Source: Sympetrum striolatum (lineage: Eukaryota > Arthropoda > Insecta > Odonata > Libellulidae). From it: DNA of 64,000 nucleotides. Position numbers and translations under genes: made by a program. Position 1 is the stretch's first letter. Each line of letters begins with the position of its first letter. The stretch covers positions 23,490,562 through 23,554,561 of the forward strand of contig OX388347.1 in the NCBI GenBank assembly GCA_947579665.1, in the 5' to 3' direction. Positions 25,471 through 38,948 of the stretch are shown one piece after another. The notes under the pieces were generated by a model, which saw only the letters and a program-made list of their open reading frames with translations, ran no database searches and was not told the origin of the DNA.

Positions 25471-26820
25471 ACATCGACCATTTAAGAAAGATGTCGCCTT
25501 GAATACCATTACCGCCATATCTTAAAAAGCGGAGCCGATTATTTTTAAACCTAGATGCCTCTCCAATAAAAGAAAAAAACATCCACTGACTCGCGCTTCG
25601 CATTTGGTATCTTAGTCGTTTTCTACGGATAACAACGAGTGCCAACCATCCTTCTTCCTACCGTTTTCACTCCTGTCTATTTAAAGACAAATTATTTGAG
25701 CCTAGTTGAAGAAATACAGAGAGTTAACACTCGCCGTGGTGGCGAAGGCTTTCGATGAGCCAATGGAAATACAAAATGAAACTAACAAATTTAATTAGCA
25801 CACTACCCTGTGTGATGATTCACACTCTAGGAAAGTTCAGATACTTTATAATCAAAATACCATAGGTTGATAAAGAAACAAAATGTTTTGCAGATAAACG
25901 CAAGATAAAGGGAATATAGAAAAATTTTATTCTGAATACACAAGCCGCTATTTCAGTGAATTGTTCTGTTAGTTGGTGAAGGTGGGTATCTAAAGCATTT
26001 TCCAACGTTTCGTGAAGTTTTTCGATTGTCTCACCTTACAAATTCAAAGTTTATTTATTGCCTCATTTATCACATTAAAGGGTAAAATTATTTTTCTAAA
26101 CTTTTTTAAGTCGGACTATTCCGATAAGGGAATGGATAATTCAAGCACAATCTAATAATTTCAAATGTAGCCTTACAAAAAATATTTGTCAACCATTGTC
26201 TTGGACTTGAGATACTGGTATTTTATCTACGTCAAAGAATTCTTAATTTGATATGAACCATAATATACAAGTAAATTCCGCCTCCCCTAATTATTCTCTT
26301 AACAAGTTTCCTTAAAGTCTTACATTTAGTAACTTATAAAGACGAATCACTGAATGAAGGCCAAAAAAATGATCAGGACAAAGGAAATATTAAAAGGCCG
26401 AAGCTATAAATAAAAGATAAATCCAGCATATAAGTTTCAAGTGAACACATCGTTTGAATTTATTTATTAAGTATGAATACCATTTTATATCATCTGACAT
26501 CAGGTAATAAAGAATGTTTATAAAAATCACATTGCGTCATCAATCATTCCCTATAATTGTTCACGAATTTAAATTTGGGCTACAACGAATTTCAGCCAAT
26601 CATTTATGAAGAAAAATTTGTTAAATATTTTAAAAATTATTTTGGAGATAATATTTGCTTTATCATTAGGAGTGACATTTATTTAATTCTTACTGAAAAA
26701 ATGCTTGATACTTTTATCCCAGATCAATTGTAGAAATAGAAGAAGGAAGTCACTATGAGTGAAAATATCTTGAAGCGCTCAGAAACGGTAAACTTATTCT
26801 ATGGACTGCTCGCTCGATTT
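25470..26820. other. AT-rich non-coding DNA
   Basis: No gene, repeat or tRNA-like box pair was recognised. The two minus frames (25448-25645 and 25820-26005) have no identifiable content. Confidence 0.6.
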
Positions 26821-27330
26821 TTACGAAGAAAAGCAACGAACGGCAACGCACACGTGCGTTCCCGGAAGCAGCCGTTAGCATTTTAGACGCAGTCTCCTAC
26901 TCGCCGCCGATAATTAGACCACATGGATATGGTTCGTATTAAAGTGTAACGCGTGTTCTCAGAATTCGTGGCATTTGAGAATGGTGAGTAGGAGCGTTGC
27001 TTGCCATTCGTGAGCAGCGGAAGACTTCGACGGACTGTGTTCGTTAGTGCGCCCCCATGCGGAAAGGGCTCTGTGATTTATTTGAGTACCTGGAATCCGG
27101 TTAATTAATCGTTTCTACGGGTCGAGAAGAAAAACGCCGTGGACGTCTTCATACCGAGTAAAATATCTCGAAGAAACGTCTGTGACTGGTTGTTTTGCGA
27201 GAAAAAAAATCGTAGCATGGACGAGGGGTTGTCTCCGAGAGCCTTTTCTATTTCGAGTGCCGATGAATCAATAACAAGAATCTATTTCCTAGAAATTTCT
27301 AAGGAAGGTTTCCTTGACTTCATATAGCTT
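26820..27330. other. CpG-rich patch with a small open frame
   Basis: The first 240 bp are CpG-rich and hold a CACGTG E-box near 26850 and an inverted pair related to CTCCTACTC/GAGTAGGAG about 85 bp apart. A 62-codon plus frame at 27139-27327 begins with a non-ATG codon and encodes a mixed, non-repetitive peptide I do not recognise. A GTGAGT donor-like site lies near 26983. A promoter or first exon is possible; evidence is weak. Confidence 0.35.
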
Positions 27331-28030
27331 TATCAATTGTTAAAATCGTAAGGAAGGTGGCGATGGGTAATAATGTTTTGATTTACGATCAGTAAGAGTG
27401 AACCCGGAAGCCGAGTTGTTTTTTAATGAAACTACTTTTATTTTAGGATTACCTTAAAGTGGAAATATACCTTCTTTACAGAAAGCATTCATGATCCATA
27501 AAATTTTGACGGTAAATGAAGTTATAAAACTGAAGAAAAAAATATTATTGACAATTAGAGAAGAATTTAAAGTTAGTTATGTTCGAGGCATCTAGGTATC
27601 AAAATATTAATCTTTTATAATGTATAAGTTCGTGATAACATTCAGAGTCAGGATTTCTGCAATGTTAATGATTAATTTCAAAACAGAATGCACTGTACTG
27701 GAAATTAATTAATACCGTTAACTATTTGCTGATTAATGCCTTATACCCGGAATCGCCGGTCTCTAATTCAAATATTTGCACTCAAAATGAGTTCTAAAAT
27801 GAAATTCAAGCATTGTTTTCTTATTTTTACGTTGATACTCCTCTCTGCATAAGATCAATCGCGACATGCATTATTAACGCCATTTTACATGCTGGAGACT
27901 TCAACGCCCGAATCCCTACATATCAGAAGAAAATGGGTCATAATATATGAGCTTTGCATTTCAAGCGACCTGTCATCTGCATAAAATCGTCTCCTTCAGT
28001 CCGATACCTCAGACATTCCATTTTTTCATC
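27330..28030. other. AT-rich non-coding DNA
   Basis: No feature was recognised in this stretch on either strand. Confidence 0.6.
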
Positions 28031-28640
28031 ACATCTTAAATTTCCACCCACCGAGAATGAATAACACGCGTGCCGCGGAAAAAACGCAAACGACATCCAC
28101 GGACGGCGGAAGGGGATACTCTTTCGGAAGACATTATTTTTCGATGGGAGAGCCTCTTTACAACCGCATTCCTCCCTGTCTTCCTCTTCACTTTCATTTC
28201 CTCTTTCTGCTCCTCTTTCTTCCCTCTCTCCCTCTTTCCTCCTTTCCCACGAGTTGGCAAAAGCCTTCCTCCTGTGGCCGCCCACCTGCCCACGGCGGCG
28301 GACCGGGAATACAGAATCAGGACGCGTCAGTAGTACGCGGAGGCCGCATAAATACATCGAAGATCCTTCGACAGCCATCCCTTCCCCCCAATCCTTCGAC
28401 CGCATGCTACGCCTCTCCCTTCCTCACTCCCATATCGAGACGAAGGTAAAACCTCACTCCCTTTTGTCCACAGAGGAACACCGCCTGCGGCTCAACTTAC
28501 TGCCCTCTTCTCGAAAAGTATCCCTCTCTTTCCGAATCCATCCCTCCAACACATCCTCACGCCGCTACCGAAGTACAACCGCGCCCATCTGCTCTCCATC
28601 CGCAGAAGAGATGAGGGTGACTTTGTATGTAGATTCTCTT
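28030..28640. other. GC-rich patch with a pyrimidine-biased centre
   Basis: The plus strand is C/T-rich at about 28150-28260 and CpG-rich around 28260-28350. Five long frames overlap on both strands (minus 27938-28405 and 28036-28293; plus 28057-28449, 28070-28333 and 28254-28742). Their mutual overlap and biased residues (Arg/Glu/Gly on minus, Ser/Pro/Phe on plus) argue against any single one being coding. Confidence 0.45.
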
Positions 28641-31030
28641 TATTTCGGAGGAATATTTCACATGTTCATGTTAAATTGCCCTTTTCATTCCCGAGGCAAT
28701 TTAGCAGTATTCTTGAAATTAGCTACAGCATACATAATTTAAAATATATCGACCGGACCGGGCGAATTAATACTTCTTATAAAAGCAACAATTTAATTAC
28801 ATAAGTAACAATTTAAGAAATTTTTAATGTTTTTTACAATAAAAGGAAGCTAGAATCATTAATTTTTGCTTATAAATAGCAATTTAAAAATTTTCGCTTT
28901 ACAAAATTTCACCATTATCAAATGTAAGGAGAACTTAGAAAATCATTGAGAAGCATATATTTTCAGTTTTTCTAGAAGATAGATGCAATTTAATCGATCC
29001 GACCAAGAGTAACATCAAAGGAAACAATTCTGTCAACGATAATAAAATTCAGAAAAATATTTGAAAAAATGAGCCATTAGGGGTCTCAATGTTGTCACAT
29101 GCTGACAAAAAGTACAGACTAGAATGGGAGACGTTAGTTGGTTAACGTTAAGAAAACATTTAAATACTACTACTTACATGCAATTACTGTAACTAAACAA
29201 TCGAATTTCGATGCAAAGCGATACGCGGACCTACCTCGAAGACAAGAGGGCAGCATGCATAGAAAACGAATTCGAATAAAAACAAGCTATGCAGCGAAGT
29301 AACAACGCAGTCGTCCTTAAGGATTTTACAGAGGCGGAAAAATACAATTCAAGTGTTCTCTCATTTACGTGGTACGATTAAAATTGGAGGAGTTATTTGG
29401 AAAGACTAGTAAGCCACATTTTACTCATGAGGAAGGAATAAAAACGGGAACAGAGATGAAGAGGAGAGGCGCAATAGTTAGAAAGTGAGGGCAAAAACGT
29501 TTCAACATGTCATTAGTGGTGAGTAAATAAGGTACGTGGACGCGAAAGAAACGCATTGAGATTCAGCCGATACGAGATGCAGCGTCCTAACTTTGTGAAG
29601 ACACGGGCTGGCTGCACGATCTCAAAGTTCCAATGCCGACTCGGACGATCTCCTGAACGAAGGCTGCTTTTAAACAATAGAATTCAATTAGAGAGGGTTT
29701 GTTAGCTGTCAGATTGCAAGACTATACTTCGCTAACTCTACGAGCATTTTTGAGAAAGTAAATTGACTCTCTGTGGTTGCTTCGCTGATGTTTGTTGGCT
29801 TCCGGTGCATTTGTAGAAGACTGCGTCCATCAAACAGAAAAGTGATTTTTTTTAAAGAGCTTTTCCTAAAAATCGACGTTTTATTATCTGCATTAGGTAG
29901 CAAGTACTTCAAAACCAAGGGCATTCGCTTGTGTAAAAATTATATATTTTCAGATGGAAATTAGAATGATATCTATTAGCAATAATGGATTTCGAAAATA
30001 ATCTATTTGAGTAACAGCTGCATTATACAACATTTTTAGATGATTTATAATATATTTGTATTATATAATATGTTCCGCGAACTGTTCCACTAGAAAACTC
30101 ACATTTATAATGCCGGAAGCTAATATAATAAAGTTCATAAGCTCGTATAAATTAAAATTAGTGAATGAAACCTATAACTCGTTGAGGGATAATAGATTAG
30201 AGCTTAAAGTAACATCCATATCCTTTTAAAGTGCTTAATTCATTTCCTTAGTAACTATAATTCTTAAGGTATACATAATCTAAAACGAGTATTAAGGAAC
30301 TTTTGCGGTGGTGATGAGTTAGGCCAATGTACTTAAATTAATTAATCAAACTGAAAATTCTCCTTAACAGTGCAGATTCTATATCTTCTTCATTCAACCC
30401 CTATTCTAGTAGCTCGAAAGTGAATACCAAAACAATTGACATTAGGATTTAAAAGAACGAGATTGGTCGAAAATAAGAATTAATAAATAAAGGAGTTGAT
30501 TTAAGGTGTTTGTTTATACGGTAATAAAGAGTGATATTTTTATTTTATGAATTTAAATATTAATAATAATCGAAGCAATAGTTATTACGCAAGCGAAAAT
30601 GATATATGATTGATAAAACAGAATAGAAAAAAGAGTTCATAAGCCGTAGTATTTTATTTGTAGTATATAACTCCAGAATAATGAATTTCTTGGATCTTAA
30701 GACATTTCGTTAGATGGTAATAATATTTTAGAAAAGCGCTATGACAGCTTAGGTCATTTCCCATATGAGATTCTAGCGGGAATCGAGCCCGATATAATTT
30801 TCACCAAAACCGAAGGCGCTGCCTACTTGGCAGTCCAAGATACCCTTTTAGAATGATTCGTTGCGTTGATTAAATATGCCACCTGTGGATAGTATTTATA
30901 TTATTTTTAATATTCATGATATATTATTCTCATTTATACATCTCTCAATGTTCGAGTATAACTTAGAAAACAGAATTTCCCAAATTAGTGGTGAAATAGA
31001 ATATTTTCATTTTAATATTAAATGTTTGCA
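28640..31030. other. AT-rich non-coding DNA
   Basis: Apart from the minus-strand tRNA-like element near 30.8 kb, no gene or repeat was recognised. A moderately GC-richer zone at about 29220-29680 lacks any frame of note. Opposed short frames at 29709-29964 have no recognised product. Confidence 0.55.
30774..30842 (-). repeat. tRNA-like element (SINE head), minus strand
   Basis: The plus strand shows GGGAATCGAGCCC (30778-30790), the reverse complement of a good B box. About 40 nt away lies GCGCTGCCTACTTGGCA (30816-30832), whose complement reads as an A box (TGCCAAGTAGGCAGCGC). Spacing matches a tRNA gene. No clean acceptor stem is visible, so a SINE head or tRNA pseudogene is more likely than a working tRNA. 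Confidence 0.5.
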
Positions 31031-31400
31031 TAACAGCAAAAGAGAGCGATGTCAGCGTGTTTACAGTGGGTATCTCCGCTGGCCTCCATGGTCCAGTGCC
31101 TTCATGCTCTCACGGTGGACCGCACGAGAGGAAGTCAGCGAAAAAGGGAGAAATCCTAATCCTGGACCGCGACACCAGGAGAGAATGATACCAATATTCA
31201 TCGGTAAGTTAGCGTGAAATTGCTCGAAAAAACCTCGGCTTAAAAAAGGAATAAGGAGTCCTATTCTTTTTGCTTTCCAAACAAACCATGGTTTGCGTCA
31301 AAGTGTTGCGTAAAATGTTTCCTTGGGAAACGAGTGAAACAAAATGCCTCAGATGGTTGGCAGCGCCATTAGGGGCGTGGCTATTTCCGTGAGAAACGAC
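31030..31400. other. GC-richer patch
   Basis: CpG-containing sequence at about 31040-31190 includes an inverted pair GGTCCA/TGGACC about 20 nt apart. The plus frame 30876-31217 crosses from AT-rich DNA into it without a recognisable product. Confidence 0.35.
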
Positions 31401-32330
31401 GCTTTCAACTTGTTCTTATAAGTATTGAATTGAACTCAATTTTCATTTAATAAAATTGTTAGGAATAATCATCAAGAATTCGCGTTAACCACTTGGTACT
31501 CATGAATACCTATGAATAAGATGTAATATCCAATTTATATCCACTTAAACAATAATCTCGCAGAATATTTGCTCATATACTAATATAAGATGGTAACTAA
31601 CAGTTTTATTTATTTATTTAACATGTGAAAAACAGTAAATATTCTTTCAATAAGCTCTAACTCAAAATAGGTAAAGTATATGTTATACGTAAGTTACACA
31701 TTGACAAGAGGCGCAGAAAACTTGGTCAACCAGTAGATTTATTTTATTCAGATCATTATAATATCGATTTGATTTAACAGCGCCACGTAAAGAAAAACTT
31801 CTTATAACATTTCAATGTTGAACATTTAGAGCCCAGATAGTTAATCAATGCTTGCTTTAAATATGGGCAGTAATTAACACATTCTTACGAAAAGTCTACG
31901 GTATTTACTTAATAAAAGAGTTTACAAACCAGAGCATTCATTTGATTTACTGTCTCATGAGGAAAAAAACATCTAGTCTATTTTTTCACAGCAAAAAGAA
32001 CGAACTACTCTATTTTTTTATATTTCCAACACTTAATTCATTTTTAGTATCAAGCATATTTTGAAAGGTTTCAAATAGAGGGAGCAGCGGTTTTAACATG
32101 AAGTAATAACGAGACTACATATTTATAGTCAATTTCACCAATATTCCAGGAAGAATCTGAATGACTAACGACGACCACCCACTTCAATGGAGCCTTAGAG
32201 AGAAGAATTATTACTCAACGATTCAAGAATGCAGGGAACCTTATGGAGAAAAAACTATTGAGAAGCTATGGGATACTAAAAAAATAGTGCGGAAAAGATA
32301 GATTCCAAAGAAGGATATATCCAGTGGAGC
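31400..32330. other. AT-rich non-coding DNA
   Basis: Nothing beyond AT-rich sequence was recognised. Confidence 0.6.
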
Positions 32331-32339
32331 ATATTCTCT

Positions 32340-32960
32340 CAGGGGAACCAATAAGCCTCGAAGAGGAATTTGTCGGAAGCGAGCAATTAAATTAAGCGCC
32401 GACCAACGCGGATCATTACCGTGTCGTATATGGTTCGCAACCGAATTCTCTCAATTCCTTCGTCAAATTCGGTTCATTAACGTCCGATGCCTTTTTAAGA
32501 CTCCAAAGGGATGCCTCCGGATCCTTGAATGAATCCGGAAATCTAATGAATGAACGTCGCAGAAGGGAAAAAGGAAAGTGAAATTGAGTTTGATATAATT
32601 GCGCCTTTCGGCTGGGAGCAGAAAAAATGATTCAGAAACTCTGACGACGTCTTCGGATGACTTAAGATGTCTCGCGCGTCCTGCTCCATTTTTCGAATAT
32701 TTTTCGGACTTCGGTCGTCTTTTGTTTTAAACATGGCAAGGTCGTGCGCGATTATCGGCGGGAATCTTTTTCGGGGAGTTTCGGCGGAAAATCGGAATCT
32801 GGACGTCGCTCCTGAATTTATCGACTCATTCCTGAAACGGAATGCAGGAAGTCGACGATTAACACGAGGATGATTTCACGTTATTATGGAGTCATATTGC
32901 GTAGGTTTTTTGGAGAGGCCCCTCGCCCTCATCTCCTTTTTTCCGTGCTTTACGACAGCC
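32340..32960. other. GC/CpG-richer patch
   Basis: CpG is frequent at about 32390-32530 and 32660-32880. Opposed short frames (32543-32734 minus, 32667-32873 plus) are unrecognised. The patch is sharply bounded by AT-rich DNA on both sides. Confidence 0.35.
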
Positions 32961-35900
32961 CACAGAAATATAAACGCATATATATCTAGAAGGTAATATC
33001 CATTTAAAGGATGACGGCTTGGGAGAATAAAAAACCTAGCTATGAAACGATCGGAGATGGATCGAAATTAGGTAAAATTATCGACTTTATTGCGAATTAA
33101 TGCTTTAAATTAAAGCAAACTCAAGTCGGATTATTTTATTCTGGGAATTATAAAAACGACATTTTTTATGATAATTTGGTTTGTGATCGTTTTTTTTATT
33201 TCAAATTAGACCGATTCAGGACACAAGTCAGTTCTTGAGGTTCAGGAAACAGAAACGATTAATTCAAAAACAAGATCTGAGATTATACAGAACCCAAAAT
33301 TCAAATGATTAGATGTATTTGTAACAATTACCAGATGATTATGTAACGCTATATACTCTTCAATGACGTATAACTTAAAAATTTCTTTCTTCATAGTAAA
33401 AAATATAAAAATGGAAATTTTATTTTGAAAGTTTAACGTTTTTCTGTGATGCATACGTGTATTTCTTGTATTATTGTTCGTTATCTTAATAATTAAAAAT
33501 ATTAACCGTTTTGTGTAAACCAAGCTTTATAAGATAGATAATAAAGAAAACTTTTCGTTATTTTTTCTGAAGAATATCGAAACATTTTTGTTTTTGTAAA
33601 ATTTGAGACCATAAGAAAGATAAGATTTATAAATATATATTCAGCCAAAGAAAATCTGAACTGAATTCTGAATCTGAAAAAAATTAACTTTCTGATATCC
33701 ATCAAGGAGACTTGCTGTAATAAAAAACTGTGTAAAGTAATAATCTATTCAAACTTTTTATAAAAGTAGAATTTCTTCTCTTTGACTTCTTTAAGGTATT
33801 GTCATAAAACAATTTTATTTTTTACCTCCATTGACATTAATTTCGGACACATATGATGAATAAGGATACATTTGAGGCGTGAAACATCGATTTTATTGTA
33901 TTCATTGTAAGAGAAATAAGATTATGTTTATAAGGTTGTTATTTTCTAATTTCGAATGAAAATTATAAAACATCAGAAATGAAATTTTGTATTCATCATG
34001 ATCTCCTTTATCTTTCTTCTACTCTATCAGGAGACGTGTTTTAAAATTTCTTTAGGACCAAACAACTTATGATTCCTTGAGCAGTACCTAAATATCTCAA
34101 ATAAACTCGTCCATCAGAATAAAAGTAAAGTATTACTTTCCAGTTCATATTAAAAATCTTGGATTGTAAAATAATTTCACCCGAGTTAATTAAGAATGAA
34201 ATGTCCAAGTTTGTTGTTTACTGAATGACTATGGAAGCTCAAATTTTTTTCCTCTCAAAACACAGAACAGAAGAAACAAGAAGTTCGACGAAGCTTTGAT
34301 CCGGTCCAAAAACTTTCGATAGCTTTTATAACCCCAAAGCTGCAAAGTGAAATTTTGACAAATGACATTGAGTGTTTCGTTAAAGGTTACTCTGAGGACA
34401 AATATAAATTCTCAGCGTGAGAAGTGGAACAATGAACCTTTCACACGACGATTGTGTCACCAATAACATTGAGAAGCATAGGATCTGCAGACTTAATAAT
34501 CAGCCGTAAATGTATTCGGGCAGCTATATATAAATTCTTCGACGCAAAATCCAGAGAATATTCGGATGATGGAATATTTAGATTTAGAGCAAACATGCTT
34601 ATAAATTTGTTATAATGCGGAGTTTTTCATGAATCATTTCATCATAAGTAAAAGGGCACAAGAACTAAATCAATAATCAGGACAAAAGAAACGATGACAT
34701 ATAATTCTAATGGGTTGGTACTCGAATTAAACAAATAACTTTTCATTATTAAGAATTTTCCGAGAAAAAAATCAAAGCCAAAATATTTACCCCGCAAAAA
34801 GCTACCATATAAGTTATAATTCAGAATAAGTAAGAGTTTTTAAAAAACTATGATTTATTTCTGCTTTCTCGAAAGTTTTATTAGAAACTGTAACTGGGCA
34901 CTAACAAGGGGAGCGCCACAATTTGTTTCACGGATACTCTTGAAACTTTCAGGGTATGTTACTTGCACTAAAATAATAGATATAAATCCAAATGTTGGCA
35001 CCTCTAGGCCTTTGTTTACAGGAAATTTCCATCAGACAATAGGCGTCAGACAACCATGCCAAACACGTGCTTTACAATGTAGACCATGGAAAATTGTGAT
35101 CACCACCAGCATCATTAACTTGAGCTTTTTATGTCGTGTAACAGGAAACTTCAAGAGAGAGCAAGACACGGTAATAGTAATCATTGGCTCGATCCTAGAA
35201 GGCCTCAAATTCCCTATTCATCCCATAAGAAAGCGTGGATTTAGGGAAATTATCTTGTAGTACTTTTGGTGACGATGAAGAATCGAGATACTTTTTATAC
35301 AAGAGCTTCTACAACGTTGATAGTAAACGCTTATTTCCAATGTGGTCTTATGTTCAACGCCAGGCCGATACGAAATTCTACCAAAAGAAACAAAATGCGG
35401 TGAAGGTAAAAGGTTTTTTTGCAAGGATTTTTTTTTTCTTGAACTTCCTTAATATCCTGCCTTACCTCAAAATGTGTCTTTACTTGTAAAATGAACAACT
35501 TTTCAAAATAAAAATATATTATTCCAAATGTGTGCTATTAAATAAACTCGCGTTTGCTACCAAAATTTTTGCAATAATGTTTTTAGGAAAAACACTTTTG
35601 AAAGAATCAGGGAACGGAAATCTTACATTTATAATGAAACGTGTTTTGATCCTTCCCAAAATATCGACGAAAAGAATTTACTCCTACAGGTTAAAATTTC
35701 CATAAATCTTGTATATGAGCCTATTGAAATATACCTTAGGAAACTGTTTGAAAGAAGAAAGTAAAGAAAGCGCATATCCTATAGATAGGGAATACAACCA
35801 AGCAAATTTACGATGAATTAGCAAAAATTGGAAAACAGAATTGTAATTATCCAAGGATCGCAAACAAGATAGAGGAAGAACAAAAGTAGTATGCAAGGAT

Positions 35901-35980
35901 AGAGAAAGAAAGCGCAGGTAGGGGATGAGGATGGAAACGTGGCTTTCAGCTCCCACGGCTGAAAAGGGGAAAGAGGAAAG
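32960..35980. other. AT-rich non-coding DNA
   Basis: This is one of the longest featureless stretches. A 136-codon plus frame at 34850-35260 and smaller ones at 35218-35489 and 35684-35956 show no domain, repeat or membrane pattern that I recognise. Confidence 0.55.
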
Positions 35981-35989
35981 GATAGCCTA

Positions 35990-36760
35990 ATGCGGGCGTC
36001 ATTGTGATGCTGGCGCGTTCGCCAATTAAGCTCTCCTACGGGAAGTCCCCGGAGAGGGAGAGGAATGTTACGGAGAAGGAGCGTGTTGAATGAGGGTGGA
36101 ATGCATAGTCATTACGCTGTGCCTTTCCTTACCTAAGAGAAACTGCTTCCCCTATCCATATATACATCCCAAGAATACATTTCATCCCTTTTCACCGTCT
36201 GATCATTCATGCCGCGGATGCAGCGAGAAATATTCGATATGCTTTCCTCATATCACGGTTTCCCCCCTCGAGGTTGCGTCCTAGATGTCGCATGTTTTCG
36301 TGGCGAATTCCCAATGCATTTTTTCATCCGCCTCTTTTTTAATAGGGACATAAATCACGGGAGAGTGAGAATTTAATTGATTGGTGGACTGGGTTTATTT
36401 TTTGAATGAGGACGCGTATGCGAGTGTAAGTTTCGCGTACGTGGTGTGTTGTCTGGATGCGCTTCTGCTCGAAGGCCTTCCAGTGGCGCGTCTCTTGCCG
36501 GCATCCTCTATGATACAGCTGCGGATGTTGTTATCTCTTCTTTCCATCTGCTTTGAGATCTCCGCAACTGTCGTTCCTTGTCTCTTGGGATACGTTACAG
36601 TACGTTCATCCTGCGGTGACGTGTAACTCTTGTTGAGTTCGGCTCTTGGCCATTTCACCTTGTCCACATTCTCATGTCTCGAAACTTCGCGCAACAATGA
36701 GTTCTGCTCTCCATTATTTTGGGGATGCATCCCTAACGACGAGGCATTTCCAATGTTTCC
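35990..36760. other. GC-richer patch with opposed open frames
   Basis: A purine-rich lead (35990-36090) passes into a CpG-rich core at about 36410-36620. A plus frame (36381-36626) and a 111-codon minus frame (36395-36730) overlap completely. The minus product is Arg/Ser/Thr-rich and has an R-A-T-G-R-P block faintly like the RGRP motif near the C-terminus of some LINE polyproteins, but the rest does not fit. No firm call is possible. Confidence 0.35.
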
Positions 36761-37034
36761 GATTCGTCTTGTATATTGCTCAAGAGGAAAGTGTATAAAT
36801 TTCTCACTACGTCTTTAGACTATCAAAGACCCACAGAAATCCCATAAGAGTAACTTTTCAAATAACATCACATAAAAATCCTTAATTTACGTTGCTAGGA
36901 AACCTGAACGCGTAAGCAGAGATATTAACGAGTAAAAAGAACAAGAAAGTTTAAATATAAAACTTTTTTAGATTTTTTAAAGATGAAATCGCAAAATTAT
37001 GTGCAATCGCCAAAATTGTACGATTTATATCAAA

Positions 37035-37456
37035 GATGAATGAAATATACGTTGAACGGTTAACACAACTGAACTTAAGGGCGTTTATAATCACTTTGTG
37101 AAGAATTCCTCGAAAGATTTTATTCAGAATTCATCTCAAAGATAATTAATAAACTCCGGCAAAAATATTATTCGAAGTAACCAACTGGAAATTGAATTCG
37201 GGTAATTTTTAATGGAGCAAAACTTTTGGCCAGATTATTGCATGTTATTTACCGGTCTTTGACAAATATAAGAAACAAATAGGAATAGAAAAGCAATTAA
37301 GTAGTATGAATAAGAGAACTAAACGTAATGGAAATATCTTAAATTTTCAGCTAACACTTTCAATTATCTTTTTAAGTCAGAATAAGCTGAAGGTTTATTC
37401 TTTGCTATGCTGTGCATATATTATAACTTTAGGAACATTTTTTAAATTTGCTGGAA
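37035..37456. repeat. Left arm of a long inverted repeat
   Basis: This arm matches the reverse complement of 38500-38948. From the outer end inwards, the first 235 bp or so are roughly 94% identical by eye, including long shared blocks around GAACTTAAGGGCGTTTATAA and CGGTCTTTGACAAAT. Further in, indels and shorter matches appear (CTTAAATTTTC, TTAAGTCAGAATAAGCT, TTTGCTATGCTGTGCATATA), fading near 37456. The arm is a little shorter than its partner because of indels. See the whole-element entry for interpretation. Confidence 0.9.
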
Positions 37457-38499
37457 TAAAAGCAAGGTGATGTGATGTACGGATACATGTAGAAACAGAA
37501 TTTTACAAGTATTTATGAAACAATAAAAGTTGATTGGGTAATCACATGCGATAGCTCATGGCTGAGAAGTACTAAATAATAATAAGAAGTCCTTCAGAAT
37601 AATTGATTATAAAATGTTGTGAAACACAACCAACTATTTACTTTAAGGAAAACATTTTTACGATTTTTGAGAGATCATCAATAAGAGTATACCTTATGTA
37701 TATTTAATGCATTCTTGTCGACGTGTTTGATTGTTCTTCTATCGATGTGCTTTCAAAAAATTTAATAATTTCGTTTAATCAAAGGTATTCCAACTTATAG
37801 AATTATAGCCATGTAAGAAAACTTTTGCTTATAAAATACAGAATAAATCCTATGGGTTAAGTAATTTTTTTACGGACAGACAGTCGAAATAAACAATGAA
37901 AATCTGTTCGGTGATTTTAGAATTCAATAGAATCACATAATTTTTAGGTCGATCAAATCTGATTATTGGTTACCAATATTAGTAGCCTGGAAACGCACGT
38001 TGAATTTTTTCTAATAATCTCTTGGGAAAAGCACCGTTAAGTTGTTACCATTATGGTGTATAGAAAAAGAGCAGATACGGTAAAATAGAAACTCAAATAT
38101 ATTAGGGAGTAATAGGTTATAACGATTTTTAATCTTGGCAAAAATAAACTATAATTTGAACGAAGGTCCGAATTTTTAAATGACGTTTTATGCTATTAAC
38201 AATTCATTTATTCAGTCTGCAACTTCGTAACTAATTCCCTCCTCAAGGCCCACAGCTTAGTCGTTGTTCGCGGTCAACGATTAATGAGTAATCAAGCATA
38301 TATCCTTCATTTACCTTTATTTTTTCAACTCTGCTACTATTGAGCATCATTTGCAATTATTTATTCATTTGATACACAGGAACTATAAGATAACAAAAAT
38401 AGATGAATATTTGTTTTCACCCCCAAATTATATATAGAATACTATCAAGAAATAGAAAAGCTCCAATTCAGTATATCTTATATGTTTTCTGAATGGAGT
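37457..38499. other. Spacer between the inverted arms
   Basis: About 1.04 kb of AT-rich sequence with no open frame of note, no internal repeat and no transposase-like content. It would form the loop if the arms paired. Confidence 0.65.
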
Positions 38500-38948
38500 C
38501 GAATTTCAAAAAAAGTTCCTATATTAAAGTTATAATATATGCACAGCATAGCAAAGAACAAAGAGGGAAAGTGAAGAATAAGAAATTTATTATAAAAGAA
38601 TATTAGCTTATTCTGACTTAAGGAGATTGCTAGTGTTTGCAGAAAATTTAAGATCGTTTCAATATATTTACTTCTCCTTCTCCTATTCATATTACTTAAT
38701 AGCTTTTCTATAGCTATTTGTCAAAGACCGGTAAATAATATGCAATAATCTGGCCAAAAGTTTTGCTTCAATAAAAATTACCCGAATTCAATTTTCAGTT
38801 GGTTACTTCGAATAATATTTTTGCCGGAGTTTATTAATTATCCTTGAGATGAATTCTGAATGAAAACCTTCGAGGAATTCTTAACAAAGTGATTATAAAC
38901 GCCCTTAAGTTCAGTTATGCTAACCTTTTAACGTATATTTCATTCATC
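38500..38948. repeat. Right arm of a long inverted repeat
   Basis: This is the reverse-complement partner of 37035-37456. It carries small insertions relative to the left arm, including extra sequence near 38525 and 38565-38600. The minus frame at 38478-38690 lies inside it and is not supported as a gene. Confidence 0.9.

Larger units (their letters stand above)
37035..38948. mobile_element. 1.9-kb element with long inverted repeats (foldback/long-TIR or hairpin-RNA locus)
   Basis: Two inverted arms of about 420-450 bp flank a spacer of about 1.04 kb. The outer ends coincide exactly, with GATGAATG at 37035 and CATTCATC ending at 38948, which suggests real element boundaries rather than a random inversion. 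No open frame resembling a transposase is present, so any element would be non-autonomous. Long terminal inverted repeats of this type are known from foldback-like and MITE-type DNA transposons. Alternatively, transcription through the arms would give a long hairpin of the kind processed to endo-siRNAs in insects. No target-site duplication was seen next to the ends. Confidence 0.7.

Noticed and set aside
28254..28742. 162-codon plus frame and the overlapping 155-codon minus frame
   Set aside because: Several frames on both strands overlap in a C/T-biased patch; residue bias explains the lack of stops.
36395..36730. Possible LINE C-terminal fragment (R-A-T-G-R-P block)
   Set aside because: Only a few residues resemble the motif and the surrounding sequence does not fit a reverse-transcriptase polyprotein.
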